Below, piece by piece: positions 1 through 7,106 of a DNA stretch of 25,438 bases (within the stretch, counting starts at the first letter, position 1; each line of letters starts with the position of its first letter). The notes below the pieces were generated by a model. The model saw only the letters and a program-made list of their open reading frames with translations, searched no databases and was not told the DNA's origin. A program made the translations under genes and the position numbers. The DNA comes from Muribaculaceae bacterium (lineage in GTDB: Bacteria > Bacteroidota > Bacteroidia > Bacteroidales > Muribaculaceae): NCBI GenBank assembly GCA_009775535.1, contig VSPW01000005.1, positions 1-25,438 on the forward strand. The letters are read 5' to 3'.

Positions 1-1781
1 ACCGCCAGTTCGGCCTCACAATGGCTATCTCCATCTTCTTCTCTGCAATAAACGCCCTTACGCTTTCGCCGGCATTGTGCGCCGTGTTCCTCAAGCCGCA
101 TGCCGACCACGAAGGCAAGAAAAAGACATTTGTGCAGCGCTTCCACGATGGCTTCAATGTAGGCTATGAACACCTGCTGAAAAAATACGAGAAGGTCGTC
201 AAGTTCTTTATCAAGGCAAAGACCGTAGCCTTCGGGTTTGTGGCCGTGTCCATCGGTGTGCTGGTATGGCTCATGTCAACCACACCGTCCGACCTTGTGC
301 CTACCGAGGATACAGGTACGATATTCTGTATGGTCAACCTGCCTCCGGGCTCTTCGCAGGAACGTACCGGCGAGGTTCTCCATCAGGTGGATTCGCTCAT
401 CCAGAGCATCCCGGCCGTACAGGGCTCGCAGATGATCAACGGATACAGCTTCATTGCAGGCCAGGGCGCCACATACGGCACATTCATCGTCAAGCTACGC
501 GACTGGGAGGAACGTGGCGACGGCGAGAGCGCCAACGACATCATCAAGCAGCTCTACGGCCTCACCTCACAGGTAAAGGACGGTAATGTGGTGATATTTG
601 CACCGCCTATGATCTCGGGCTACTCCGTTACAAACGGTTTCGAGATCAAGATGCAGGACAAGACCGGCGGCGACATCAACCAGTTCTTCAGCGTGGTGCA
701 GGGATTCCTTGCACAACTCAACGCACAGCCGGAGATACAGATGGCTTACACCACGTTCAACCCCACGTTCCCGCAGTACATGCTGGACATCGATGTGGCC
801 AAGGCAAAGCAGGCCGGCATCAGCCCGTCCACCATACTTTCTACCCTCCAGGGATATTACGGCGGCATGTATGTGTCGAACTTCAACCGTTTCGGCAAGA
901 TATACCGTGTGATGATGCAGGCCAATCCTGAAAGCCGAGTATCTCCCGAGACCCTGAACGCCATCAAGGTGCGCAACGGCTCGGAGATGGCCCCTGTTTC
1001 CAATTTCGTGACCCTTTCAAGGGTATACGGGCCTGACCTGCTGAACCGTTTCAACATGTTCCAGTCAATATCTGTCACCGGACAGCCCAATGCCGGATAT
1101 TCTTCCGGCGATGCCCTAGCCGCCATACAGCGTGTGGCCGCCGAGACGCTTCCGCAGGGCTACGGATATGACTATGCCGGCATGACACGTGAGCAGGCCC
1201 AGTCTTCCGGATCCGGCACAGCCTTGATATTCGGGCTATGCCTCCTGTTTGTCTACCTGTTGCTTTCTGCACAGTACGAGAGCTATTCGCTGCCTTGGGC
1301 GGTGATCCTCTCAATACCGTTCGGACTTATGGGCTCGTTCATCTTTGCCAAGATCGGCGACATATCCAACAATATCTATCTGCAGATCGCGCTGATCATG
1401 CTTATCGGACTTTTGGCCAAGAATGCCATCCTTATCGTAGAGTTCGCCCTTGACCGCCGCAAGACCGGAATGAGCATAGTCAATGCTGCGATATCCGGTG
1501 CCAGCGCCCGTCTGCGTCCTATCCTTATGACCTCACTGGCGCTTATCATCGGCCTTCTGCCTATGATGTTCGCCTCGGGTGTAGGCGCGAACGGCAACAA
1601 CGCACTTGGTGCAGGCTCAATAGGCGGCATGCTTATCGGCATGGTACTCCAGGTGTTCATCGTTCCGGCGCTCTTCGTTGTGTTCCAGACCATACAGGAG
1701 AAGATTTCGCCGATCAAATGGGAGGACACCAACAATGCAGGCATCGAGAGCGAAATAGAGCAGTATTCCAAAAAGAACTAA
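1..1781 (+). CDS. RND (HAE1/AcrB-type) efflux pump inner-membrane permease, 5' truncated by window
   Basis: This is the C-terminal part of a proton-driven tripartite multidrug efflux permease. The reading frame is open from base 3, upstream of the ATG at 21, and the residues before that ATG continue the AcrB-like segment at the end of the N-terminal transmembrane half, so the gene began outside the window. What is visible is a transmembrane segment, a large periplasmic porter/docking region, then the C-terminal membrane helices. The helix with GLLAKNAILIVEF matches the AcrB segment carrying the proton-relay lysine (K940 in AcrB); here that lysine is encoded at 1419-1421. The visible length fits the missing part being roughly the first 440 residues of a protein of about 1,040. 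Substrates cannot be inferred. The outer-membrane partner gene starts 20 bases downstream. The membrane-fusion partner is presumably upstream, out of view. Confidence 0.95.
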   Translation, partial: RQFGLTMAISIFFSAINALTLSPALCAVFLKPHADHEGKKKTFVQRFHDGFNVGYEHLLKKYEKVVKFFIKAKTVAFGFVAVSIGVLVWLMSTTPSDLVPTEDTGTIFCMVNLPPGSSQERTGEVLHQVDSLIQSIPAVQGSQMINGYSFIAGQGATYGTFIVKLRDWEERGDGESANDIIKQLYGLTSQVKDGNVVIFAPPMISGYSVTNGFEIKMQDKTGGDINQFFSVVQGFLAQLNAQPEIQMAYTTFNPTFPQYMLDIDVAKAKQAGISPSTILSTLQGYYGGMYVSNFNRFGKIYRVMMQANPESRVSPETLNAIKVRNGSEMAPVSNFVTLSRVYGPDLLNRFNMFQSISVTGQPNAGYSSGDALAAIQRVAAETLPQGYGYDYAGMTREQAQSSGSGTALIFGLCLLFVYLLLSAQYESYSLPWAVILSIPFGLMGSFIFAKIGDISNNIYLQIALIMLIGLLAKNAILIVEFALDRRKTGMSIVNAAISGASARLRPILMTSLALIIGLLPMMFASGVGANGNNALGAGSIGGMLIGMVLQVFIVPALFVVFQTIQEKISPIKWEDTNNAGIESEIEQYSKKN

Positions 1782-1801
1782 TCTGCAATGCATTTATAAA
1801 G

Positions 1802-3187
1802 ATGAAAATAAGCAATATAAGCCTATTGGCAATAATCGGTGTTACCGCTACCCTTACATTGGGTAGCTGTAACATCTACAAAAAATATTCCACACCTGAG
1901 ACCACGGCGCTGACGCGTGAGTACGTGGAGGCGCGCCAGCAGCCTGCCGACTCTGCCGCTTTCGGCAATCTGCTGTGGGAAGATGTGTTCACCGATCCTG
2001 TGCTGGCCGACCTGATCAGCCAGGCGCTGTCCAACAACAATGACCTTAAGAACGCGCAGCTCAACGTGAAGATGGCCCATGCCCAGCTTAAGGGCGCGCG
2101 CCTCAGCTACCTGCCTTCGCTGGTGCTTGCCCCCAATGGGGCGGGTGCTTCCTATGCGAAGTCCGCGATGTCATGGACATACACCCTCCCGTTGCAGGCC
2201 AGCTGGGAGATAGACATCTTCGGTAAGATACTGAATTCAAAACGCGGTGCGCAGGCTGCGCTATACCAGAGCGAGGCGTATGCCCAGGCCGTACGTTCAC
2301 AGATAATATCCGCTGTGGCCCAGACGTATTATGCCATTGCGGCGGTGAAGTCGCAGATCGAGCTTTCGCGGGCGACGTCTGAAAGCTGGGGACGCAGCGT
2401 GGAGGTGATGAAGGAGCTTAAGGAGGCCGGACGTGTCACCGAGGCTGCCGTTGTGCAGAGCACTGCCAACTATTACAATGTGCTTGGTTCGATAACCGAC
2501 CTTGAGACATCGCTGCATGAGCTTTACAACACCATGTCACTGCTCCAGAACGTGATGCCGCAGAAGTGGGAGATCCCGGCATCGGCCTCGCTGGAAGCTC
2601 CGGCGATAGCCCGCGACGGTGTGCCCATGCGAGAGCTGGCTGCACGTCCTGATGTGGCGGCAGCTGAGCAGGGGCTTGCCGTGGCATACTATGCCACCAA
2701 CTCGGCCCGCGCAGCGTTCTATCCGGGGCTGGCAATCACCGCCAACGGTGGCTTCACCAACCTGCTTGGCAGTTTCATATCCAATCCCGGCGACTGGTTT
2801 CTGCAGCTTGCGGGATCGCTGACCGCCCCCCTGTTCATGCGCGGTCAGAACATCGCCAGGCTGGAGGCCGCAAAGGCTCAGCAGGAGCAGGCTATGAACA
2901 ACTTTGAGTATTCCCTGATGTCGGCTGCCGCCGAGGTCAGTGACGCGCTCACTTCATATGAGAACAGTACCCTCAAGGCTTCGCTGCTTGTCGAGCAGGT
3001 GGCCAATCTTGAGAAGTCGGTGGAATATACCACTGAGCTGCTCATGTATGGAGGCAACACTACCTATCTGGAGGTGCTCACCGCCCAGCAGGGGCTGCTG
3101 TCTTCGCAGATTTCACAAATATCATGCCGTCTGGCACGCGCGCAGGCCGTCATCAATCTATACCAGTCGCTGGGAGGTGGCAGGTGA
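1802..3187 (+). CDS. TolC/OprM-family outer-membrane efflux lipoprotein
   Basis: The outer-membrane channel that completes the tripartite pump with the preceding permease. The ATG at 1802 is chosen over longer in-frame starts because it gives a clean lipoprotein signal: basic start, hydrophobic stretch, lipobox LGSC with Cys23 as the likely lipidation site. The 461-residue protein has the duplicated architecture of the OEP family (NodT/OprM subgroup), with two long alpha-helical repeats rich in Ala, Gln and Glu (for example the DLKNAQLNVKMAHAQLKGAR region and the C-terminal LEAAKAQQEQAMNNFEYSL region) and the family motif around SWEIDIFGK. The gene lies 20 bases after the permease stop, so co-transcription is likely. 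The following lpxA-like gene starts 42 bases downstream. Confidence 0.93.
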   Translation: MKISNISLLAIIGVTATLTLGSCNIYKKYSTPETTALTREYVEARQQPADSAAFGNLLWEDVFTDPVLADLISQALSNNNDLKNAQLNVKMAHAQLKGARLSYLPSLVLAPNGAGASYAKSAMSWTYTLPLQASWEIDIFGKILNSKRGAQAALYQSEAYAQAVRSQIISAVAQTYYAIAAVKSQIELSRATSESWGRSVEVMKELKEAGRVTEAAVVQSTANYYNVLGSITDLETSLHELYNTMSLLQNVMPQKWEIPASASLEAPAIARDGVPMRELAARPDVAAAEQGLAVAYYATNSARAAFYPGLAITANGGFTNLLGSFISNPGDWFLQLAGSLTAPLFMRGQNIARLEAAKAQQEQAMNNFEYSLMSAAAEVSDALTSYENSTLKASLLVEQVANLEKSVEYTTELLMYGGNTTYLEVLTAQQGLLSSQISQISCRLARAQAVINLYQSLGGGR

Positions 3188-3229
3188 TGCTTGTGCCGGG
3201 GCATATGTACCTTAAAAACTTTTACCGCT

Positions 3230-4018
3230 ATGATTAGTCCGTTATCCCATGTTGACCCTTCTGCCAAGATCGGGCAGGATGTCACAATCCATCCTTTCGC
3301 GTTTGTAGATGCCGATGTCGAGATCGGCGACGGCTGCGAGATAATGCCGTATGCAAGTGTGATGCGCGGTACGCGTATGGGAAAGAACAATAAGGTGTAC
3401 CAAGGTGCTATCGTCGGCGCTGACCCGCAGGATTTCCGCTGGAAGGGCGGCGAGTCATACTGCTACATCGGCGACAACAATGTGATCCGGGAAAGTGTCA
3501 TCATAAACCGAGGCATATCGTCCCAAGGCGGTACGCGTATCGGCGACGGGTGTTTCATATTCGCCAATTCACATGTAGGGCATGACTCCCATATAGTGGG
3601 CAAGTGTGTTCTCGGCAACAATGTGATGATTGCCGGCGATGTTGAGATTGACGAATGTACCATACTTTCATCGGCGGTTATTGTGCACGAGGGCTGCCAT
3701 GTGGGCAAATGGGCCTTGGTCAAGGGAGGATGCCGCATAGGCTGCAATGTTCCTCCGTTTGTCATCATTGCCCACAACCCTGCCAGCTATTATGGCATCA
3801 ATGCAGTGGTAATGCGCAAGGACGGCGACTTCTCTGAGTCGGATATCGATGATGCCGCCAAGGCATACCGCCATATCTACCAATGCTCCACATCGGTGTT
3901 CAACGCCTTGAAGCGTATCGAGGCCGATATTGATGACAATGCTGTAAGGCGTGAGGTGCTGGATTTCATCCGCCGCAACAATATGCGCCTTGTCGCCGTG
4001 CCCATGAACTACGATTGA
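3230..4018 (+). CDS. lpxA: Acyl-ACP--UDP-N-acetylglucosamine O-acyltransferase (LpxA family)
   Basis: Catalyses the first acylation in lipid A synthesis, moving a 3-hydroxyacyl chain from ACP to UDP-GlcNAc in the cytoplasm. The ATG at 3230 gives 262 residues, the same length as E. coli LpxA. The first two thirds are left-handed beta-helix hexapeptide repeats and the end is the family's helical C-terminal domain. The SHVGHD motif supplies His118, the counterpart of catalytic His125 in E. coli. The GGC motif keeps Gly at the E. coli Gly173 chain-length ruler position, which fits long 3-hydroxy acyl chains. The E. coli TIHRGT motif reads IINRGI here, so Asn93 stands where E. coli has His99. The location behind an RND pump, not with lpxD or lpxC-fabZ, leaves open that this is a second copy. 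The shared terminator follows the stop closely. Confidence 0.9.
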   Translation: MISPLSHVDPSAKIGQDVTIHPFAFVDADVEIGDGCEIMPYASVMRGTRMGKNNKVYQGAIVGADPQDFRWKGGESYCYIGDNNVIRESVIINRGISSQGGTRIGDGCFIFANSHVGHDSHIVGKCVLGNNVMIAGDVEIDECTILSSAVIVHEGCHVGKWALVKGGCRIGCNVPPFVIIAHNPASYYGINAVVMRKDGDFSESDIDDAAKAYRHIYQCSTSVFNALKRIEADIDDNAVRREVLDFIRRNNMRLVAVPMNYD

Positions 4019-4045
4019 CACCGTCCTTGACGGCGTATAATACAG

Positions 4046-4092
4046 GCAGAGGCACCACACGGAGATGTGGTGCCTCTGCTGCCGTTTTTTTT
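4046..4092 (+). terminator. Strong intrinsic terminator after the efflux/lpxA operon
   Basis: A perfect 14-bp stem (GCAGAGGCACCACA at 4046-4059 pairing with TGTGGTGCCTCTGC at 4066-4079) with a 6-base loop is followed, after GCCG-type bases, by eight T residues at 4085-4092. It begins 27 bases after the lpxA stop and separates that operon from the kdsD promoter. Confidence 0.93.
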
Positions 4093-4124
4093 GTGCGGAG
4101 GCAAGGATATTCCGTAAGGTTTAT

Positions 4125-4132
4125 TAACTTTG
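4125..4132 (+). promoter_or_regulatory. Bacteroidetes -7 box TAACTTTG upstream of kdsD
   Basis: TAACTTTG followed by CAC matches the TAnnTTTG -7 element recognised by the Bacteroidetes primary sigma factor, 22 bases before the kdsD ATG. No TTTG -33 box is present at the usual 19-20 base spacing, so the call rests on the -7 element and its position just after a terminator. Confidence 0.55.
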
Positions 4133-4153
4133 CACCCAGTTAAACTATCCAAG

Positions 4154-4777
4154 ATGAACATCCAAGATACAATGCGCGAGATTTTGCGCGCCGAGAGCGA
4201 GGCCATCCTCAATATTCCTGTCACCGACGCGTATACGCGTGCCGTGGAGCTTATAGTGGACCATGTGCACAGGCGCGGAGGCAAGTTGGTCACCTCAGGA
4301 ATGGGCAAGTGCGGACAGATAGCCATGAATATCGCCACAACGTTCTGTTCTACAGGCATTCCGGCCGTCAACCTTCATCCGAGCGAGGCCCAGCACGGCG
4401 ACTTGGGTGTGATACAGCCGGGCGACGTGATGCTGATGCTTTCCAATTCTGGCAAGACTTCCGAGATCGTGGACCTTGTATCTCTGGCCCGGACCTTGTA
4501 TCCCGGCCTTCCTATTATAGTCATCACCGGCAATCCGGATAGCGCGTTGGCGCGCCTGGCTGACGTCACATTGCCTACCGGCGGGGCTCCTGAGGTGTGC
4601 CCGTTGGGTCTGACGCCGACGACATCTACCACGATGATGACAGTAATCGGCGATGTGCTTGTGGTGAATGTGATGAATGCCACCGGGTTCACGCGTGCCG
4701 ACTATGCCAAGCGCCATCATGGCGGCTACCTTGGGTCGGCTGCACGTGGCGATGTGGAGCACGGGTCAGGAAAATGA
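4154..4777 (+). CDS. kdsD: Arabinose-5-phosphate isomerase, SIS domain only (KdsD/KpsF/GutQ family)
   Basis: Interconverts ribulose-5-phosphate and arabinose-5-phosphate, the first step toward Kdo for the lipopolysaccharide core. The 207-residue protein is essentially one SIS domain. Visible are SGMGKCG with Lys52, the HPSEAQHGD segment with His75 and His81, SNSGKTSE with Glu104, the family-typical LTPTTSTT segment (residues 153-160), and HHGGYLG near the end (His188/189). These correspond to Lys59, His88, Glu111 and His193 regions of E. coli KdsD. The tandem CBS domains that extend E. coli KdsD to about 330 residues are absent; single-domain forms are known elsewhere. The ATG at 4154 fits the promoter just upstream. 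Its stop overlaps the next gene's start (ATGA), implying translational coupling. Confidence 0.9.
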   Translation: MNIQDTMREILRAESEAILNIPVTDAYTRAVELIVDHVHRRGGKLVTSGMGKCGQIAMNIATTFCSTGIPAVNLHPSEAQHGDLGVIQPGDVMLMLSNSGKTSEIVDLVSLARTLYPGLPIIVITGNPDSALARLADVTLPTGGAPEVCPLGLTPTTSTTMMTVIGDVLVVNVMNATGFTRADYAKRHHGGYLGSAARGDVEHGSGK

Positions 4778-5670
4778 GGAAAGTCGTTACTGTAGGGGAG
4801 TTTGCCCAGGATTTAGTGTTCGATGCCTCGGGCGCGCCTGCCGGTTCGGCATATGGAGGACGCATAACGCTTTGCGCCGCCATGCTGGCAAGGCAAGGGC
4901 TGCCTGTCAAGATGGTGAGCGAAGCCTCGTCCGACCGCGTCGGTGAGGCGGTTACCGCCCCTCTTGCTGAGGCCGGTGTGGACATGTCGTGTGTCGACCG
5001 TTTCACCGAAGGCGTGACGCCTACGCAGCTGTATTATCCGCGTTCCGGCGGTGGGTATGATGTGATCCGCTACGAGCAGTATCCCGAGGAGTGTTTCGAT
5101 GTGGCGTGGCCGCGTGTCGATCCGGGGGACATACTGGTGTTCGGCGGATACCAGGCCATTGATCCCCGTGCGCGCCAACGTATGCTGGCGCTGCTGTCAA
5201 ACGCTTCCGAAAGGGGGCTGCTGCTGGTGTATCTGCCAGGTTTCCTGCCTTCGCGTGCGCCGCGTATCACACGTGTGATGCCGGCCATCCTGGAGAACCT
5301 GGAGCTGGCGTCGGTGGTGGTTACCCGCAGTGCCGACCTGGAGGCTATATTCGGTACTGCCGATGATGCCGCCGCATGGAATAACCATATTAAGTTCTAT
5401 GCCGACAATCTTGTGAATGTCGATGCCGGTGGCGGCCGGATACGGCTTTATTCCACATCGGTGATCGAATGCAGGGATGTGTGCCCGGAATCGCGTTCGG
5501 TGTTGTGGAACGCCGGGGCTCTGTCGGGGCTGGTAGGCTACATATACTCCAATTTGCCTGCCCCCGGGAGGTTCTCTTCCGATGTGGCCCGCGCATGCCT
5601 GGCCGAGGCTGTGGCGGCGGGGGATTCTGCTGTGGCCAAGGCTACGGCCGATTGGCAGCTGTTCTATTGA
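4774..5670 (+). CDS. PfkB-fold sugar kinase-like protein lacking the catalytic aspartate
   Basis: A 298-residue ribokinase/PfkB-fold protein of unknown substrate. The N-terminal half is recognisable: VGEFAQDLVFD, a GG motif near residue 30, ARQGLPVKMVSEASSDRVGE, and the lid-region pattern EGVTPTQLYY. The C-terminal half departs from active kinases. Where the family has GAGD, with Asp as the catalytic base, this protein reads NAGA at 246-249. The usual DPN segment after the central strand is LPG, and the conserved N-x-x-E motif is also not obvious (VVTRSADLEAIFG). It could be a pseudokinase with a regulatory or scaffolding role, or an enzyme of altered chemistry. The start overlaps the kdsD stop by four bases, and ribH follows after 18 bases, so it is co-expressed with kdsD and may act on or sense a sugar phosphate near Kdo synthesis; that is inference. 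Confidence 0.8.
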   Translation: MRKVVTVGEFAQDLVFDASGAPAGSAYGGRITLCAAMLARQGLPVKMVSEASSDRVGEAVTAPLAEAGVDMSCVDRFTEGVTPTQLYYPRSGGGYDVIRYEQYPEECFDVAWPRVDPGDILVFGGYQAIDPRARQRMLALLSNASERGLLLVYLPGFLPSRAPRITRVMPAILENLELASVVVTRSADLEAIFGTADDAAAWNNHIKFYADNLVNVDAGGGRIRLYSTSVIECRDVCPESRSVLWNAGALSGLVGYIYSNLPAPGRFSSDVARACLAEAVAAGDSAVAKATADWQLFY

Positions 5671-5688
5671 TTCATAAACATTAAGTAA

Positions 5689-6183
5689 ATGTCAACAAAG
5701 AATAAAAATGCCGCGCCCGCCGGCAAGCTTCCCCATGTAGATGGGCTGCGGGTGGCCATTGTGGCCGCAGAGTGGAACGGGCACATAACCTCGGCCTTGA
5801 CAGAGGGTGCGCTCGATGTTTTCAAGGCCCAGGGTTATGATGTAGAAAATCAAGTGGATGTATTTCATGTGCCCGGTGCGGTGGAACTTACGTTTGCAGC
5901 CTCGCAGCTGATAGAGGCCAGCATGTATGATGCGGTGATTGTGTTCGGCTGCGTGGTGCGTGGCGGGACTCCGCATTTCGACTATGTGTGCCAGAGCGTC
6001 ACCCAGGGCGTCACGGCGCTCAACGCCGACTGCGATACGCCGGTCATATTCGGGGTGCTGACTGTGGACACAGAGCAGGATGCACTCGACCGTGCCGGTG
6101 GTGTCCTCGGCAACAAAGGGGCTGAGGCAGCAGAGGCGGCGATAAAGATGGCCGCTTTTGTAGGGCAAGTCAAAAATATGTGA
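5689..6183 (+). CDS. ribH: 6,7-dimethyl-8-ribityllumazine synthase
   Basis: Penultimate step of riboflavin synthesis: condenses 5-amino-6-ribitylaminouracil with 3,4-dihydroxy-2-butanone 4-phosphate. All family landmarks are present in 164 residues: aromatic Trp29 in the EWN motif that stacks on the pyrimidine, HVPGAVE (60-66), GCVVRGGTPHFDYV (87-100) with His96 as the catalytic histidine, FGVLT (121-125) and Arg135, the likely phosphate-binding arginine. The N-terminus before residue 19 is low-complexity and not part of the fold. The gene follows the PfkB-like gene by 18 bases and is likely the last member of that operon. In several Bacteroidetes ribH neighbours a TPR protein gene; here one lies 113 bases downstream, behind its own promoter. 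Confidence 0.96.
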   Translation: MSTKNKNAAPAGKLPHVDGLRVAIVAAEWNGHITSALTEGALDVFKAQGYDVENQVDVFHVPGAVELTFAASQLIEASMYDAVIVFGCVVRGGTPHFDYVCQSVTQGVTALNADCDTPVIFGVLTVDTEQDALDRAGGVLGNKGAEAAEAAIKMAAFVGQVKNM

Positions 6184-6212
6184 TAAAATTTTCATTTTTG
6201 GAATTTTAGCTG

Positions 6213-6220
6213 TACTTTTG
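6213..6220 (+). promoter_or_regulatory. Bacteroidetes -7 box TACTTTTG upstream of the TPR gene
   Basis: TACTTTTG followed by CAC fits TAnnTTTG and has the same TTTGCAC ending as the kdsD promoter. It leaves a 5' leader of about 70 bases before the ATG at 6297. A correctly spaced -33 TTTG is not evident, although the upstream stretch is T-rich. Confidence 0.5.
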
Positions 6221-6296
6221 CACTTCGGTAGGGCCGCTATGGCCATGCCATAATCCACTAATTTACAGTAAACGCTTTATTTCATATAGGACATCA

Positions 6297-6950
6297 ATGG
6301 AAAATTCCACTAAAGTTTCCGCTACGGTTGCCGAGCAGGAAGCACAGAACGCTAAGAACGAAAAAATCAGGAAATATGTCACCTGGGGTGGCGGCGCGGT
6401 AGTAGGTATCGTTGCGATCGCCCTTATCTACATGTTTGCCATCCATGAGCCAGGGGTAAAGAAGGCCGACCAGGCTTTTGCCCAGGCATATTCCACCCTT
6501 GTTTCCGGAAATGATTCTCTGGCGCTTGTGCAGATGAAGCAGGCTGCCACCCTCGGCCACGATGGCGGGGAGCTCGCAAAGGTGTTCTGTGGCAATATTC
6601 TGTATGCTAAGAAAGACTATGCCGCCGCATTGGAATACTACAAGGACGCATCGCTTGGCGACATCATCGGCAACGCCGGTGTCATCGGCAAGGCCGGCGA
6701 CTGCCTTGCGGCCCTAGGCAAGGATGCCGAGGCGGTAGAGTATTTCGGCAAGGCTGTATCGGCTGCGAAGGGCAACCCGCAGCTTGTACCGTATTTCCTC
6801 CAGAAGAAGGCCGTGATGTACCACAAGATGGGCAACGCCGCTGAAGAGGCAGAGGCCTACCAGGAGATAGTGGACAAATATCCTTCATCGGTGGCTGCTT
6901 CGGATGCGCGCAAGTATCTTGAACGCGCCAAGGCCGCTGCAGGCAAATGA
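6297..6950 (+). CDS. Membrane-anchored tetratricopeptide repeat protein
   Basis: A 217-residue protein with a short charged cytoplasmic N-terminus, one transmembrane helix at about residues 29-49 (GGGAVVGIVAIALIYMFAI), and TPR-type helical repeats beyond it. These include YAAALEYYKDA, AGDCLAALGKDAEAVEYFGKA and KMGNAAEEAEAYQEIVDKYP. The layout resembles YfgM/CcmG-like anchored TPR proteins that sit on the periplasmic face and bind partner proteins. The specific role is unknown. TPR proteins near ribH are common in Bacteroidetes, but usually the order is TPR gene first. It has its own promoter box and is followed by a modest hairpin terminator, so it may be a single-gene unit. Confidence 0.85.
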   Translation: MENSTKVSATVAEQEAQNAKNEKIRKYVTWGGGAVVGIVAIALIYMFAIHEPGVKKADQAFAQAYSTLVSGNDSLALVQMKQAATLGHDGGELAKVFCGNILYAKKDYAAALEYYKDASLGDIIGNAGVIGKAGDCLAALGKDAEAVEYFGKAVSAAKGNPQLVPYFLQKKAVMYHKMGNAAEEAEAYQEIVDKYPSSVAASDARKYLERAKAAAGK

Positions 6951-7037
6951 ACAGAGACGATATAACAACAATCCATACATCATCCATTTCATCCTCATAA
7001 GTCATTTGATTTATTCATATTTTTGTTCATGATTCAG

Positions 7038-7070
7038 GTCGGGGAGTCGGGAGATTCCCCGACTTTCTTT
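7038..7070 (+). terminator. Probable intrinsic terminator after the TPR gene
   Basis: GTCGGGGA (7038-7045, first base G at 7038) pairs with TCCCCGAC (7056-7063), followed by TTTCTTT. The stem is short (8 bp) but GC-rich. An alternative fold uses the second copy of GTCGGG inside the loop. Confidence 0.6.
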
Positions 7071-7106
7071 AGGGACGGGGAGTTCGGGGTGTAAAAGACA
7101 GGCTAT

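Noticed and set aside
1718..1801. A longer start for the TolC-type gene overlapping the permease gene
   Set aside because: It would bury the lipoprotein signal that starts cleanly at 1802.
5692..6258. A 188-codon open frame on the minus strand covering ribH
   Set aside because: ribH on the plus strand has all catalytic motifs; the antisense product is rich in His, Arg and Cys with no recognisable fold.
7018..7025. A -7-like box TATTTTTG between the TPR and MATE genes
   Set aside because: No -33 box at the right spacing, and a start there would run straight into the hairpin at 7038-7070; the T-rich context makes chance likely.
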